DNA from: Chloroflexota bacterium
Lineage (GTDB): Bacteria > Chloroflexota > Chloroflexia > Thermomicrobiales > UBA6265
NCBI GenBank assembly: GCA_023424355.1
Contig: JAFAEA010000155.1
Span: 1 to 12,733, forward strand
DNA: 12,733 nt
Direction: 5' to 3'
Part shown: positions 6,011 through 12,733 of the stretch, in pieces
Numbering within the stretch: position 1 is the first letter of the stretch
Layout of the letters: each line of letters begins with the position of its first letter
Position numbers and translations under genes: made by a program
The notes under the pieces: generated by a model
The model's database searches: none
Told to the model about the DNA's origin: nothing
What the model saw: only the letters and a program-made list of their open reading frames with translations

Positions 6011-6069
6011 TCACAGGTGATTGTGATTTGATTCACAATCACCTGTGAAAAGATTCACAAATTTTGTGC
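6011..6069. promoter_or_regulatory. Phased TGTGA/TCACA half-site array (CRP/FNR-type operators)
   Basis: Half-sites alternate at exact 11-bp steps: TCACA 6011, TGTGA 6022, TCACA 6033, TGTGA 6044, TCACA 6055, then an imperfect TGTGC at 6065. This creates two exact TGTGA-N6-TCACA sites, 6022-6037 and 6044-6059. Their centres are 22 bp apart, two helical turns, on the same face of the DNA. TGTGA-N6-TCACA is the classical CRP consensus. The array lies 74-132 bp upstream of the SDR start codon, so it most likely regulates that gene. The first 38 bases also form a 16-bp perfect hairpin (6011-6026/6033-6048) that could end aspS transcripts, but no T-run follows it on either strand. Confidence 0.65.
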
Positions 6070-6142
6070 ATTCTGAATACCATGAGGTTGAGCCGGGTGG
6101 CATCGGCACACCTGGAGACGATTTCGGGAACAGGAGCATCGC

Positions 6143-6982
6143 ATGAGCAAGACAGCAGAATCGGTGGAGCAGGCTAAAGTGCAGCAAACAAATCAGGCAC
6201 CGCGTGTGGTCCAATACGATTTCTCCGGCAAGGTGGCACTTGTGACGGGTGCTACTTCCGGCATCGGCAAGGCGACCGCGATCATGTTCGCGCGCAACGG
6301 CGCCAAAACAGTTGTTGCCGGTCGCAACAAGGAGCGTGGCCAGGCGGTAATCGATCAGATCAAATCCGAAGGCGGTGAAGCGATCTTCATCTCTGTTGAT
6401 ATGGAGGATCAGGTCGAGATCAAGCAAATGATCGATACCACCATGCAGACATGGGGACGCATTGATTTCGCCTTCAACAATGCTGGCATCTCCGGGCGTC
6501 CGGCGCTGACGCACGAAACCCGCCTGCGAGACTTCCGCGAGATCATCGATGTGAACCTGAATTCCGTGTTCCTCAGCATGAAGTACGAACTCGAGGAGAT
6601 GATCAAGAGTGGCGGTGGCTGCATCGTGAACTGCTCGAGTTACGGCGGTACACACGGAGTTGGTGGTATGAGTGCCTACACCGCATCCAAGCACGCCGTC
6701 ATTGGCCTTACCAAGGCTGCGGCAGTCGAATACGCCAAGCTGGGTGTGCGTATCAACGCGGTTTGCCCGGGATCGGTGCAAACGCCATTGATCGAGGCGC
6801 TGGCAGATGTTGCCGGTGAAATCTCTGCCGGTACTTCCGAGGGGCAAGCCGAGCAGCCAGGAATGAACCGGGTAGGAGAGCCAAACGAGGTCGCTGAAGT
6901 GGTGATGTTCCTTTGTTCCGAAGCCTCGAGCTTTGTCACTGGCGCCACCGTGGCAATCGATGGCGGGATGGCAGCCGGCTAA
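6143..6982 (+). CDS. SDR-family NAD(P)-dependent oxidoreductase
   Basis: A 279-aa classical short-chain dehydrogenase/reductase with a Rossmann fold. TGATSGIG (residues 35-42) is the dinucleotide-binding glycine motif, NNAG stabilises the central sheet, and catalytic Ser-Tyr-Lys appear as NCSSYGG and YTASK. AIDGGMAAG closes the C terminus, as in the FabG/glucose-1-dehydrogenase-like group. The basic AGRNKER after the second strand suggests NADP(H) preference (inference). The first ~25 residues (MSKTAESVEQAKVQQ...) are a hydrophilic extension ahead of the fold. The AGGAG ribosome-binding site before ATG 6143 supports this start. The substrate is unknown. Upstream is the CRP-type half-site array. 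The gene converges on the amidohydrolase gene, and the two stops share CTAA (6979-6982). Confidence 0.92.
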   Translation: MSKTAESVEQAKVQQTNQAPRVVQYDFSGKVALVTGATSGIGKATAIMFARNGAKTVVAGRNKERGQAVIDQIKSEGGEAIFISVDMEDQVEIKQMIDTTMQTWGRIDFAFNNAGISGRPALTHETRLRDFREIIDVNLNSVFLSMKYELEEMIKSGGGCIVNCSSYGGTHGVGGMSAYTASKHAVIGLTKAAAVEYAKLGVRINAVCPGSVQTPLIEALADVAGEISAGTSEGQAEQPGMNRVGEPNEVAEVVMFLCSEASSFVTGATVAIDGGMAAG

Positions 6983-8211
6983 TCCGTGTTTGTTGGATTG
7001 GCCAACGCGATCGTGGTGCGATACAGCACCGCGGTCGCGGCGGCGATATCCTCCGGGGAGGAGTACTCCGCTTCGGCGTGACTGAGTCCGTCTTTACTAC
7101 GCACGAAGATCATGCCAGTTGGCCAGAGTAAAGCTGCCGGGTTCGCATCGTGACCAGCGCCAGACCAAAGCTCCCACAGCGGGAGCCCCTCTTCCAGAAT
7201 CGCTTCCCGGATGGTGGTCATGACACCAGGATCGAATGGTCTCGATTCTCCATCGTCACCAATGGCCAGTTCGACCTCAACGCCTTCGGATTCCTGCACC
7301 ACCTGGGCGAAATCGTGGATTCCCTGTTGAATCCGTTGAATATCCCGTGATTTTGCGCAGCGGATATCCACCGTGAACTGCACTTTGGATGGCACAACAT
7401 TCATGGCACCCGGTTCGACCGTCATCTTGCCGACCGTGGCGACGGAATAATCCTCGCCGGCCAGAGCCAACTGCTGAATCTCTATCACCATGCGCGAAGC
7501 GGCAACCAGGGCATCGGCGCGCAAATGCATGGGATTGGCTCCCGCGTGACCGGCCCGACCGTGGACCGTGATATCGTCCCAGGTCTGTCCGATGATGCCT
7601 TGCACCAGCCCGACGGGCAGGTTCTCTGCTTCCAAAATCGGACCCTGTTCGATATGCAGTTCGAGGTAAGCAGCAGCCGTATTCGGCCGATTGGCTGCAT
7701 CGCCGTTGTATTCGATGCGAACCAGTTCATCACCAAAGCGAATGCCGGCATCATCGGTTGCTGCGTATGCAACTCCGGGATCGGTGAAGCCGAGTGCCGA
7801 GGTCGAGCCCAACAGCGGCGGACGGAATCGCGAGCCTTCTTCGGCGGTCCAGTTCACGATTTCGATGGGATGGCGAGTCTCAATCTCCGCGTCATTCAGC
7901 GCCCGCACCACTTCGAGTCCGGCCAGAACTCCGAGCACTCCATCGTATCGGCCACCAAACGGCACCGTGTCCAGATGAGATCCGATCACGATCGGGGGCA
8001 AATTCTCGATTCCTTCGCGTCGACCAATCACGTTGCCGAAATCATCCACCCGCACAGTGAGCCCGGATTCCTCGAACCAGATGCGCAGCGTGTCACGGGC
8101 CTGCTTATCGGAATCGGTGAGGGCGAGTCGATGCACACCTCCGTTGGGTGTTGCGCCGAACTGCCACATCTCTTGGAGTGATTGCATAAGACGATCGATG
8201 GAAATGCTCAC
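6979..8211 (-). CDS. M20-family Zn-dependent amidohydrolase (N-carbamoyl-L-amino-acid hydrolase / allantoate amidohydrolase type)
   Basis: A 410-aa binuclear metallohydrolase of the AmaB/HyuC/AllC/beta-ureidopropionase group, which removes carbamoyl or ureido groups. The metal ligands are readable: H79 (GSHLDT), D90 (GRYDG), E125 (AEEGSRF), H186 (HIEQGP) and H378 (GLSHAE). Their spacing equals that of characterised L-N-carbamoylases (H87, D98, E133, H194, H386, from memory) with a constant offset of 8. The dimerisation domain carries HGRAGHAGANPMHLRADA, and SGAGHDA is also typical. Exact substrate (carbamoyl amino acid, allantoate or ureidopropionate) cannot be decided. Start is GTG 8211, with GGAGG about 10 nt upstream; the next ATG (codon 9) has no ribosome-binding site. 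It is divergent from the DUF664 gene across 87 bp. Confidence 0.92.
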   Translation of the reverse strand: MSISIDRLMQSLQEMWQFGATPNGGVHRLALTDSDKQARDTLRIWFEESGLTVRVDDFGNVIGRREGIENLPPIVIGSHLDTVPFGGRYDGVLGVLAGLEVVRALNDAEIETRHPIEIVNWTAEEGSRFRPPLLGSTSALGFTDPGVAYAATDDAGIRFGDELVRIEYNGDAANRPNTAAAYLELHIEQGPILEAENLPVGLVQGIIGQTWDDITVHGRAGHAGANPMHLRADALVAASRMVIEIQQLALAGEDYSVATVGKMTVEPGAMNVVPSKVQFTVDIRCAKSRDIQRIQQGIHDFAQVVQESEGVEVELAIGDDGESRPFDPGVMTTIREAILEEGLPLWELWSGAGHDANPAALLWPTGMIFVRSKDGLSHAEAEYSSPEDIAAATAVLYRTTIALANPTNTD

Positions 8212-8298
8212 CTAAACCTGTCCTCCGGATCCACAATGCTGTCTATCACCATCTTCGCATGTCATGATGGGAGTGAGCGCAAATGAAAGGGGACCAGC

Positions 8299-8859
8299 AT
8301 GCCAGAAATACCTGCCCGGTGGACCAAAGCGACGGTGTATGCCGATATGTGGGTGGATCCGGAAGATGATCCCCGCAATACCGATGGCACCAGCCCGGAT
8401 GGCGAGTTGGAAACGTATCGCGATTATCTGCATTCCTATCGCCAAACCATTCTCATGAAATGTGCGGATCTCACGCCACAGCAGCTCGCCATGCGATCGG
8501 TTCCACCTTCTGATCTTTCGCTGCTCGGATTGCTGCGGCACCTGGCAGAAGTCGAACGGGACTGGCGAGATTGGATCATTGATGGTGAGGCAGAACCACA
8601 TATCTACGGCGGTCCCGATGCCGATTTCGATGATGTTCGCGGCGATGCAGCCCAGGTGACTGAGGCACTGCAGAATCTGGAGTACCAGCAGGCCAAGACG
8701 GACGAATTGCTGGAGAGTTTCACGGATCTTGGCAAGCGCGTTGGCGAATCTGGTATCGCTGTGCGGGAAATCCACGTTCATCGCATCGAGGAATATGCGC
8801 GGCACGCTGGCCATGCCGATCTGCTGCGGGAATGTATCGATGGTCGGGTAGGGCAGTAG
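8299..8859 (+). CDS. DinB/DUF664-family protein
   Basis: A 186-aa four-helix-bundle protein of the DinB/DUF664 superfamily, whose members are often thiol-dependent (mycothiol or bacillithiol) metalloenzymes. Diagnostic stretches are SLLGLLRHLAEVERDW (residues 74-89) and HVHRIEEYARHAGHADLLRE (159-178), followed by CIDGRVGQ. Candidate metal ligands are H81, H161 and H169/H172. The family is not functionally related to the E. coli DNA polymerase dinB, and no reaction can be named here. The start ATG follows AAAGGGGA. The divergent gap with the amidohydrolase gene must hold both promoters; I see no strong one. No clear terminator follows. Confidence 0.85.
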   Translation: MPEIPARWTKATVYADMWVDPEDDPRNTDGTSPDGELETYRDYLHSYRQTILMKCADLTPQQLAMRSVPPSDLSLLGLLRHLAEVERDWRDWIIDGEAEPHIYGGPDADFDDVRGDAAQVTEALQNLEYQQAKTDELLESFTDLGKRVGESGIAVREIHVHRIEEYARHAGHADLLRECIDGRVGQ

Positions 8860-8995
8860 GAATTCCGGATAGTCCGTGATATTCTGCAACCCAGTAACGT
8901 TTGCGCGCAGGCGCTTGATCGAGAGGGGTGTTTTTCATGATTGTGATTGATGCTACCCCGTGCCCATTTTTCGTACTTGATCAAGGAAACACTGA

Positions 8996-10075
8996 ATGCC
9001 TGCAAACACGTTGCACAACTGGGGCGCTACTGAGCGCGTTCTAACCGAATCCTCCTCACATCCAAATCTCAATCTTGCCCGCGTTATCACACAGGAGCGC
9101 GGTCAATACACCGTTGTCACTGAAAGTGGCGAGCGATCCGCTGTGGTCTCGGGCAAATTGCTCTACAACACGGAAGATATCACCGCCCTCCCCGGAGTCG
9201 GCGATTGGGTGATGGTTGCTGGAGACGATGACCTCTGTGTGATTCAGGAGATTCTCTCTCGCACCAGCATCATTGTTCGCAAGGCGGCTGGACCCACCAA
9301 GCAGGGGCAGCTCATTGCCACGAATGTCGATGTGGTGTTCATCTGCATGGCACTGAACGAGGATTTCAATCTCCGTCGCCTGGAGCGCTACCTCGCACTG
9401 GTGTGGGATAGCGGTGCCAAACCTGTGGTGGTGCTTACCAAAGCGGATTTGGCAGAGGATTTGGACGCCCAACTGCAGGACGTCGCCGGCGTCGCGATCG
9501 GTGTCGATGTGCTCGTCACCGCCGCGCTGGAGAAGCAGGGCATGGAAGCGGTGTCGCCGTTCATCGATGATCAGCGCACCATCGCCTTCATCGGCTCGTC
9601 TGGTGTCGGCAAGTCGACTCTGGTGAATACGCTCGTTGGTGAAGAGATTCTGCGCACCAGCGGACTTCGTAATGACGGTCAGGGGCGACACACCACCACC
9701 CATCGCGAGGCGATTCTGCTTCCCGGCGGGGGGATTCTCATCGATACACCCGGCATGCGCGAACTCGGGCTGGAATCGGCGGATATCGACCGCACCTTCA
9801 GCGATATCGAGGAGCTGGCTGCGCAATGCAGATTCAGCGATTGCAGTCATCAAAGCGAGCCGGGCTGCGCCGTTCAGGCTGCTGTGGAATCCGGCGAGCT
9901 CGATGGACGTCGACTGGCGAGCTACTTCAAGCTGAGTGCCGAGGTGGACTACACCGGGAAGAACAGTCGACAAATCGCCGACGAGAAGGTTAATCGCATC
10001 TTTGGCGGCAAGGCTGGCCAAAAGGCTGCTAGGCGGGAATTCAAACAGCGCGAGAAGAATCGGTTTGGCAACTAG
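8996..10075 (+). CDS. rsgA: Ribosome small subunit-dependent GTPase A (RsgA/YjeQ)
   Basis: A 359-aa circularly permuted GTPase that assists late 30S subunit maturation and checks the decoding centre. The N-terminal OB domain (about residues 20-95) contains GVGDWVMV. GTPase motifs then follow in the permuted order that defines the family: G4 TKADL (~143-147), G1 GSSGVGKS (~200), G2 region GRHTTTH, and G3 DTPGM (~253). A C-terminal zinc-knuckle, CRFSDCSHQSEPGC, has the exact C-x4-C-x-H-x5-C spacing of E. coli RsgA. Length is normal for the family. Start ATG has AAGGAA about 8 nt upstream, partly inside a CTTGATCAAG palindrome (8976-8985). The glycosylase gene follows after 17-113 bp, depending on its start. 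Confidence 0.95.
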   Translation: MPANTLHNWGATERVLTESSSHPNLNLARVITQERGQYTVVTESGERSAVVSGKLLYNTEDITALPGVGDWVMVAGDDDLCVIQEILSRTSIIVRKAAGPTKQGQLIATNVDVVFICMALNEDFNLRRLERYLALVWDSGAKPVVVLTKADLAEDLDAQLQDVAGVAIGVDVLVTAALEKQGMEAVSPFIDDQRTIAFIGSSGVGKSTLVNTLVGEEILRTSGLRNDGQGRHTTTHREAILLPGGGILIDTPGMRELGLESADIDRTFSDIEELAAQCRFSDCSHQSEPGCAVQAAVESGELDGRRLASYFKLSAEVDYTGKNSRQIADEKVNRIFGGKAGQKAARREFKQREKNRFGN

Positions 10076-10092
10076 ATTCCACTGGAGCACGA

Positions 10093-11088
10093 ATGCGTAA
10101 CCATCTGGTGAACCGGTCTCCACACGGTGGCCATGAATTTGCTGTTGGGGGAAGGGTTGAAGTCCGAAAAAGAGAGAAGAAACAGCAGATGAACATCCGT
10201 TCAATCTCTATTGATAGCGACTACCAACTTCGATCCAGTATCCGGTTCCTCGAAGGCTTTACCCCCGCGGCATACGAGAGCGAGCGTCCATCCGAACTGA
10301 CGCTCGCGTTCCCTTCCGACGGTGCTTTTCTCCTCGTCGCCGTGCGGGTACGTCAAGAGGGAACTGAGCTGAAAATCGAGATCGCGGGAGAGGCTGACCC
10401 GGATGCAGTGGTGAAGCAGGTAGAACGGATTCTTTCGCTGGATCACGATGCGAGCGGCTACCGTGAGGTGATCATTGGGGATCCGGCATTGGCCGCGATC
10501 GCGCAAAAGGTGGGTTTGATCCGTCCTGTGCTCTTTCCCTCGCCATACGAGGCTGCCGCGTGGGTCATCATCGGTAATCGGATCCGTATGACTCAGGCCG
10601 GCAAACTCAAGCAGCAAATGGCGCAACAGCTCGGCGATGCCATCGATATTGGAGGCGATTCGATTTCGGCGTTCCCTCCGCCTTCCAGATTGCTCGAAAT
10701 CCATGAGATGAAAGGCCTCACTTCCCGAAAAATCGACTATCTCCATCAGGTTGCCGCCGCCGCTCTCGAGGGAGATCTGGATCCAGATTTGCTAGCTGGC
10801 ATGCCATTCGATCAAGCCTTTGAACATGTGCAGCGTATTGAGGGAATCGGTCCGTTTGGGGCCGAACTCATTCTCATTCGAGGTCTGGGGAGTATTGATC
10901 AGGCTCCGACTCATGAATCCCGATTGCGCAAAGCCGTCGAGCTTGCATACCAGCGGGAGATCGCTTCGGATGAGGAGCTTCACGCCATCACGGAAGGCTG
11001 GAGTCCGTTCCGATCCTGGGTTTCAGTACTGTTGAGAACCAATCTGGAGATGGCGAATGATGAGTCCGGTGGCGGATCCGACCTGTGA
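10093..11088 (+). CDS. AlkA-like DNA-3-methyladenine glycosylase 2 family protein
   Basis: A 331-aa helix-hairpin-helix DNA glycosylase homologue, expected to remove alkylated purines in base-excision repair. An N-terminal AlkA-type domain begins near SIDSDYQLRSSIRFLEGF. The helical core has FPSPYEAAAWVIIGNRI, LTSRKIDYLHQVA, and the HhH hairpin RIEGIGPFGAELILIRG (248-264). Where AlkA relatives have the catalytic Asp (…GDLGLRR), this protein has HE at 274-275 in PTHESRLRKA, so E275 replaces Asp. Two starts are possible. ATG 10093 has GGAG at 6 nt but gives a 32-residue Arg-rich, domain-free extension. ATG 10189 (GAGAGAAG about 9 nt upstream) matches the usual ~300 aa. It is a probable operon with rsgA. 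Confidence 0.85.
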   Translation: MRNHLVNRSPHGGHEFAVGGRVEVRKREKKQQMNIRSISIDSDYQLRSSIRFLEGFTPAAYESERPSELTLAFPSDGAFLLVAVRVRQEGTELKIEIAGEADPDAVVKQVERILSLDHDASGYREVIIGDPALAAIAQKVGLIRPVLFPSPYEAAAWVIIGNRIRMTQAGKLKQQMAQQLGDAIDIGGDSISAFPPPSRLLEIHEMKGLTSRKIDYLHQVAAAALEGDLDPDLLAGMPFDQAFEHVQRIEGIGPFGAELILIRGLGSIDQAPTHESRLRKAVELAYQREIASDEELHAITEGWSPFRSWVSVLLRTNLEMANDESGGGSDL

Positions 11089-11276
11089 TTTTGGGATCAG
11101 CTGGGACTAGCGAAATGTTCCCGACATCTCCCTGAATCTGTGCAGTTATCTTCTGTGTATCGGAGGTTGAAAATACGTGCCGAAATTCCGTGGTTATGGT
11201 AACCTCTTTCGCAGTTGACAGTACATGCATCAATATCAGTTGTGGCGGACATTTGTCTCTTCTGGAGGTGACTATT

Positions 11277-12065
11277 ATGTCATCGGCACCGCTCTCGAAT
11301 TCGTTCTTCGAATCCACGTTGGCGTACGAGCGGTTTATGGGACGTTACTCCCGCCCCTTGGCCACGGAATTCGTGCGCACTGTGCCCCTAAGCAAAGGGA
11401 CACAGGTTTTAGATCTGGGCTGTGGTCCCGGAGCATTGACCAGGGAGCTGGTTGCCGCGGTCGGAGCGGAAAATGTTTCCGCGATCGATCCTTCGCCTCC
11501 ATTTCTGGTGTACTGCCAACAGCAGTTTCCCGGTATCACCGCGCGAGTGGCGCAGGCGGAATCGATTCCGTTTGCGGATCATCAGTTCGATGCCGTGCTT
11601 TCGCAACTGGTGATTCAGTTCATCCAGGATATATCGGCAGCGAGTCGGGAAATTCTGCGGGTTATCAAGCCAGGCGGTTGGTTTGCCGCTTGTACCTGGG
11701 ATCGGCCCCGCATGGAGAAGATCAGCCTATTGCCGCGGGCGGCGAATGCCATTGGCCTTCAGATGCCGGAGACTGTCGCACTGATGTTTGATGAGGCCGG
11801 TTCCGTTTCCAACTGGCTGGAATCGGTCGGACTCACTGATATCGCGGAATCCACTCTCAACGTGAGTTCAACCTATACGAACTTCGATGAGCTTTGGGAA
11901 ACATATCTGCTTGCTGTTGGTCCGATGGGGCCGTGGACGCTTGCCCAATCCGATGAAAACTTGCAGGCGATTCGCGAATCCATGTTCCAGCTGCTGGAGG
12001 AACCCGCGGGGGAAATCACCCTCAACGCCGAGGCACGTGTGGCCGTAGGTCGCGTTCCTTCGTGA
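11277..12065 (+). CDS. Class I SAM-dependent methyltransferase
   Basis: A 262-aa methyltransferase of the UbiE/Methyltransf_11 type. Motif I is VLDLGCGPG (residues 44-52), the acidic SAM ribose contact is D71 in AIDPS, FDAVLSQLVIQFI is motif II, and REILRVIKPGGWFAACTW is the post-II/III loop. The ~100-residue C-terminal cap has no recognised substrate signature, so the acceptor is unknown. The frame is open from ATG 11190, but ATG 11277 is preferred: GGAGGTGA (11263-11270) sits 6 nt before it, and the residues upstream are unlike any domain. The 188-bp gap before it contains a TTGACA (11215-11220) without a matching -10. It ends 147 bp before the convergent sigma factor gene. Confidence 0.9.
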   Translation: MSSAPLSNSFFESTLAYERFMGRYSRPLATEFVRTVPLSKGTQVLDLGCGPGALTRELVAAVGAENVSAIDPSPPFLVYCQQQFPGITARVAQAESIPFADHQFDAVLSQLVIQFIQDISAASREILRVIKPGGWFAACTWDRPRMEKISLLPRAANAIGLQMPETVALMFDEAGSVSNWLESVGLTDIAESTLNVSSTYTNFDELWETYLLAVGPMGPWTLAQSDENLQAIRESMFQLLEEPAGEITLNAEARVAVGRVPS

Positions 12066-12085
12066 TTCGATCGTGAGAGGCGGGG

Positions 12086-12129
12086 AAAAAAGGTATGACC
12101 GGTGGAGCTTAGCTCAACACCGGTCAACC
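12086..12129 (-). terminator. Intrinsic terminator of the sigma factor gene
   Basis: TGACCGGTG (12096-12104) pairs with CACCGGTCA (12118-12126). The inner arms GAGCT/AGCTC (12105-12109/12111-12115) lengthen it. GGT/ACC (12092-12094/12127-12129) extend the base past one bulged A. On the minus strand the stem abuts six Ts (A run 12086-12091 on the plus strand), so it terminates leftward transcription of the sigma factor gene. On the plus strand no T-run follows, so it would serve the methyltransferase gene poorly. Confidence 0.75.
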
Positions 12130-12141
12130 AGTTGGGGAGGA

Positions 12142-12177
12142 GAGTGTCGAAGGTGGTTGTCGGTTCCTTCAACACTC
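12142..12177. repeat. Inverted repeat between convergent genes
   Basis: GAGTGT-C-GAAGG (12142-12153) and CCTTC-A-ACACTC (12166-12177) form a 12-position stem with one C-A mismatch around a 12-base loop. There is no T-run on either strand. It lies between the terminator at 12086-12129 and the sigma factor stop. It may be an auxiliary 3'-end structure; its function is unknown. Confidence 0.45.
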
Positions 12178-12212
12178 GAAGTATCGCTAGTCAGCATGAA
12201 CATTGGCTGAGA

Positions 12213-12733
12213 TCAACCTGATGGAATCCTGAAATCTGGGCCCAGAATTCCCCGGAATTTGTTCGGATTCCGAACGGATAGGACGTGGGATATTTGATCT
12301 TCGTTGCCGAGGAACAACCACGCTGCGTCCAGTTCGCCGTCAGCATGAACCAGCAAACCTGCCTGGCCGTTGAGTTCCACGCTTTCCAGCCGCCATTTGT
12401 CTGCTGATTTGATCACCAGAGATGTCAAACCTCGACCAACCTTGTCGGCGCCAAGTACCGGACGAGCCGTGGCGGGTTTCACGCCACCACCATCGCCGAT
12501 CCAGGTGGCATCTTCCATAAGTAGGGAAGTGACCAAAGCGGTATCACCCGATTGCATGGCGTTGAGAAACCGCTCTACCAGCACCGCTGGAGCAGGCTGC
12601 AGCTCGCGACCTTGCTCGCCTTTGAGTCGCGATCCTGCACGTCGGAACAGTTGCCGACAATTTTCCTCTGTTCTATCCACCATTTCGCCGATCTCGGCGA
12701 ACGAAAGTTCCAGAGATGTTCGCAGGACCCACA
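12213..12733 (-). CDS. ECF41/SigJ-type RNA polymerase sigma factor with SnoaL-like C-terminal domain, 5'-partial
   Basis: The C-terminal part of an extracytoplasmic-function sigma factor. The frame is open to the window edge, so the internal ATG at 12683 is not the start. The edge sequence encodes sigma region 4, WVLRTSLELSFAEIGEMVDR continuing to TEENCRQLFRRAGSRL, the helix-turn-helix that contacts the -35 element. It is followed by a ~120-residue SnoaL/NTF2-like domain with the ECF41 hallmarks DGGG (in DATWIGDGGGVKPATARPV) and NPNKF near the C terminus (NPDKL motif). In ECF41 factors this fused domain modulates activity in place of an anti-sigma factor. The usual ECF41 partner gene would lie outside the window. 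A good terminator follows at 12086-12129. Confidence 0.88.
   Translation of the reverse strand, partial: WVLRTSLELSFAEIGEMVDRTEENCRQLFRRAGSRLKGEQGRELQPAPAVLVERFLNAMQSGDTALVTSLLMEDATWIGDGGGVKPATARPVLGADKVGRGLTSLVIKSADKWRLESVELNGQAGLLVHADGELDAAWLFLGNEDQISHVLSVRNPNKFRGILGPDFRIPSG

Noticed and set aside
4900..6042. 380-codon open frame antisense to aspS
   Set aside because: It mirrors the codon pattern of a clear aspS gene, is rich in Arg/His/Leu with no recognisable domain, and would run through the half-site array.
6011..6048. Plain Rho-independent terminator of aspS
   Set aside because: The 16-bp stem is perfect, but neither strand shows a T-run after it, and the half-site lattice continues beyond the hairpin. 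Kept only as an alternative reading.
7525..8181. 218-codon frame antisense to the amidohydrolase gene
   Set aside because: The amidohydrolase frame contains all metal ligands with correct spacing; this frame has no family signature or ribosome-binding site.
9056..10204. 382-codon open frame antisense to rsgA
   Set aside because: The opposite strand encodes all RsgA motifs; the antisense protein has no domain and is a shadow of the codon bias.
11215..11243. Sigma-70 promoter with TTGACA before the methyltransferase gene
   Set aside because: The -35 is exact, but no acceptable -10 occurs at 16-18 bp; it could be chance.
11190..11276. N-terminal extension of the methyltransferase from ATG 11190
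   Set aside because: ATG 11277 has a near-perfect GGAGGTGA at proper spacing, and the upstream residues are not part of the fold.
1..12733. A novel defence, CRISPR or mobile system
   Set aside because: No transposase, integrase, direct-repeat array, nuclease/toxin pair or reverse transcriptase was found; gene content is ordinary chromosomal.

Overview
The window carries about a dozen protein genes, at moderately high G+C, with short intergenic gaps and no mobile elements, CRISPR arrays, tRNA or rRNA genes. Several traits occur together: an archaeal-type non-discriminating aspartyl-tRNA synthetase under a T-box, a guanidine-III riboswitch on a small multidrug resistance (SMR) exporter, a DUF664/DinB protein and an ECF41-type sigma factor. 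This suggests a Chloroflexota (Thermomicrobia-like) or actinobacterial genome. The assignment is inferred from gene content and is tentative.

Layout, left to right. The end of a VOC (glyoxalase-fold) gene (+) runs into a convergent two-gene ABC-2 exporter operon (-) whose genes overlap by ATGA. Upstream of that operon are two abutting palindromes and a short tail-anchored-type membrane protein gene (-). Next is gdx (+), a guanidinium exporter with its own extended -10 promoter, guanidine-III riboswitch and intrinsic terminator. It is followed by a multi-pass membrane protein of unknown function (+). A 297-bp gap then holds an extended -10 promoter and a complete T-box leader (Stem I with specifier GAC, Stems II and III, antiterminator and terminator) in front of aspS (+).

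Between aspS and an SDR oxidoreductase gene (+) lies an array of alternating TCACA/TGTGA half-sites at 11-bp steps. It contains two exact TGTGA-N6-TCACA operators 22 bp apart. The SDR gene converges on an M20-family amidohydrolase (-) with interlocked stop codons. The amidohydrolase diverges from a DUF664/DinB gene (+). rsgA (+) and an AlkA-like glycosylase (+) form a probable operon, followed by a SAM methyltransferase (+). The right edge holds the 3' part of an ECF41/SigJ-type sigma factor gene (-) with a good terminator on its own strand.

The best material is regulatory: the half-site array, the Asp-reading T-box on a synthetase predicted to charge both Asp and Asn tRNAs, and the guanidine-III riboswitch. 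The genes otherwise look like ordinary chromosomal housekeeping and metabolism. I see no evidence for a new multi-gene defence or mobile system.
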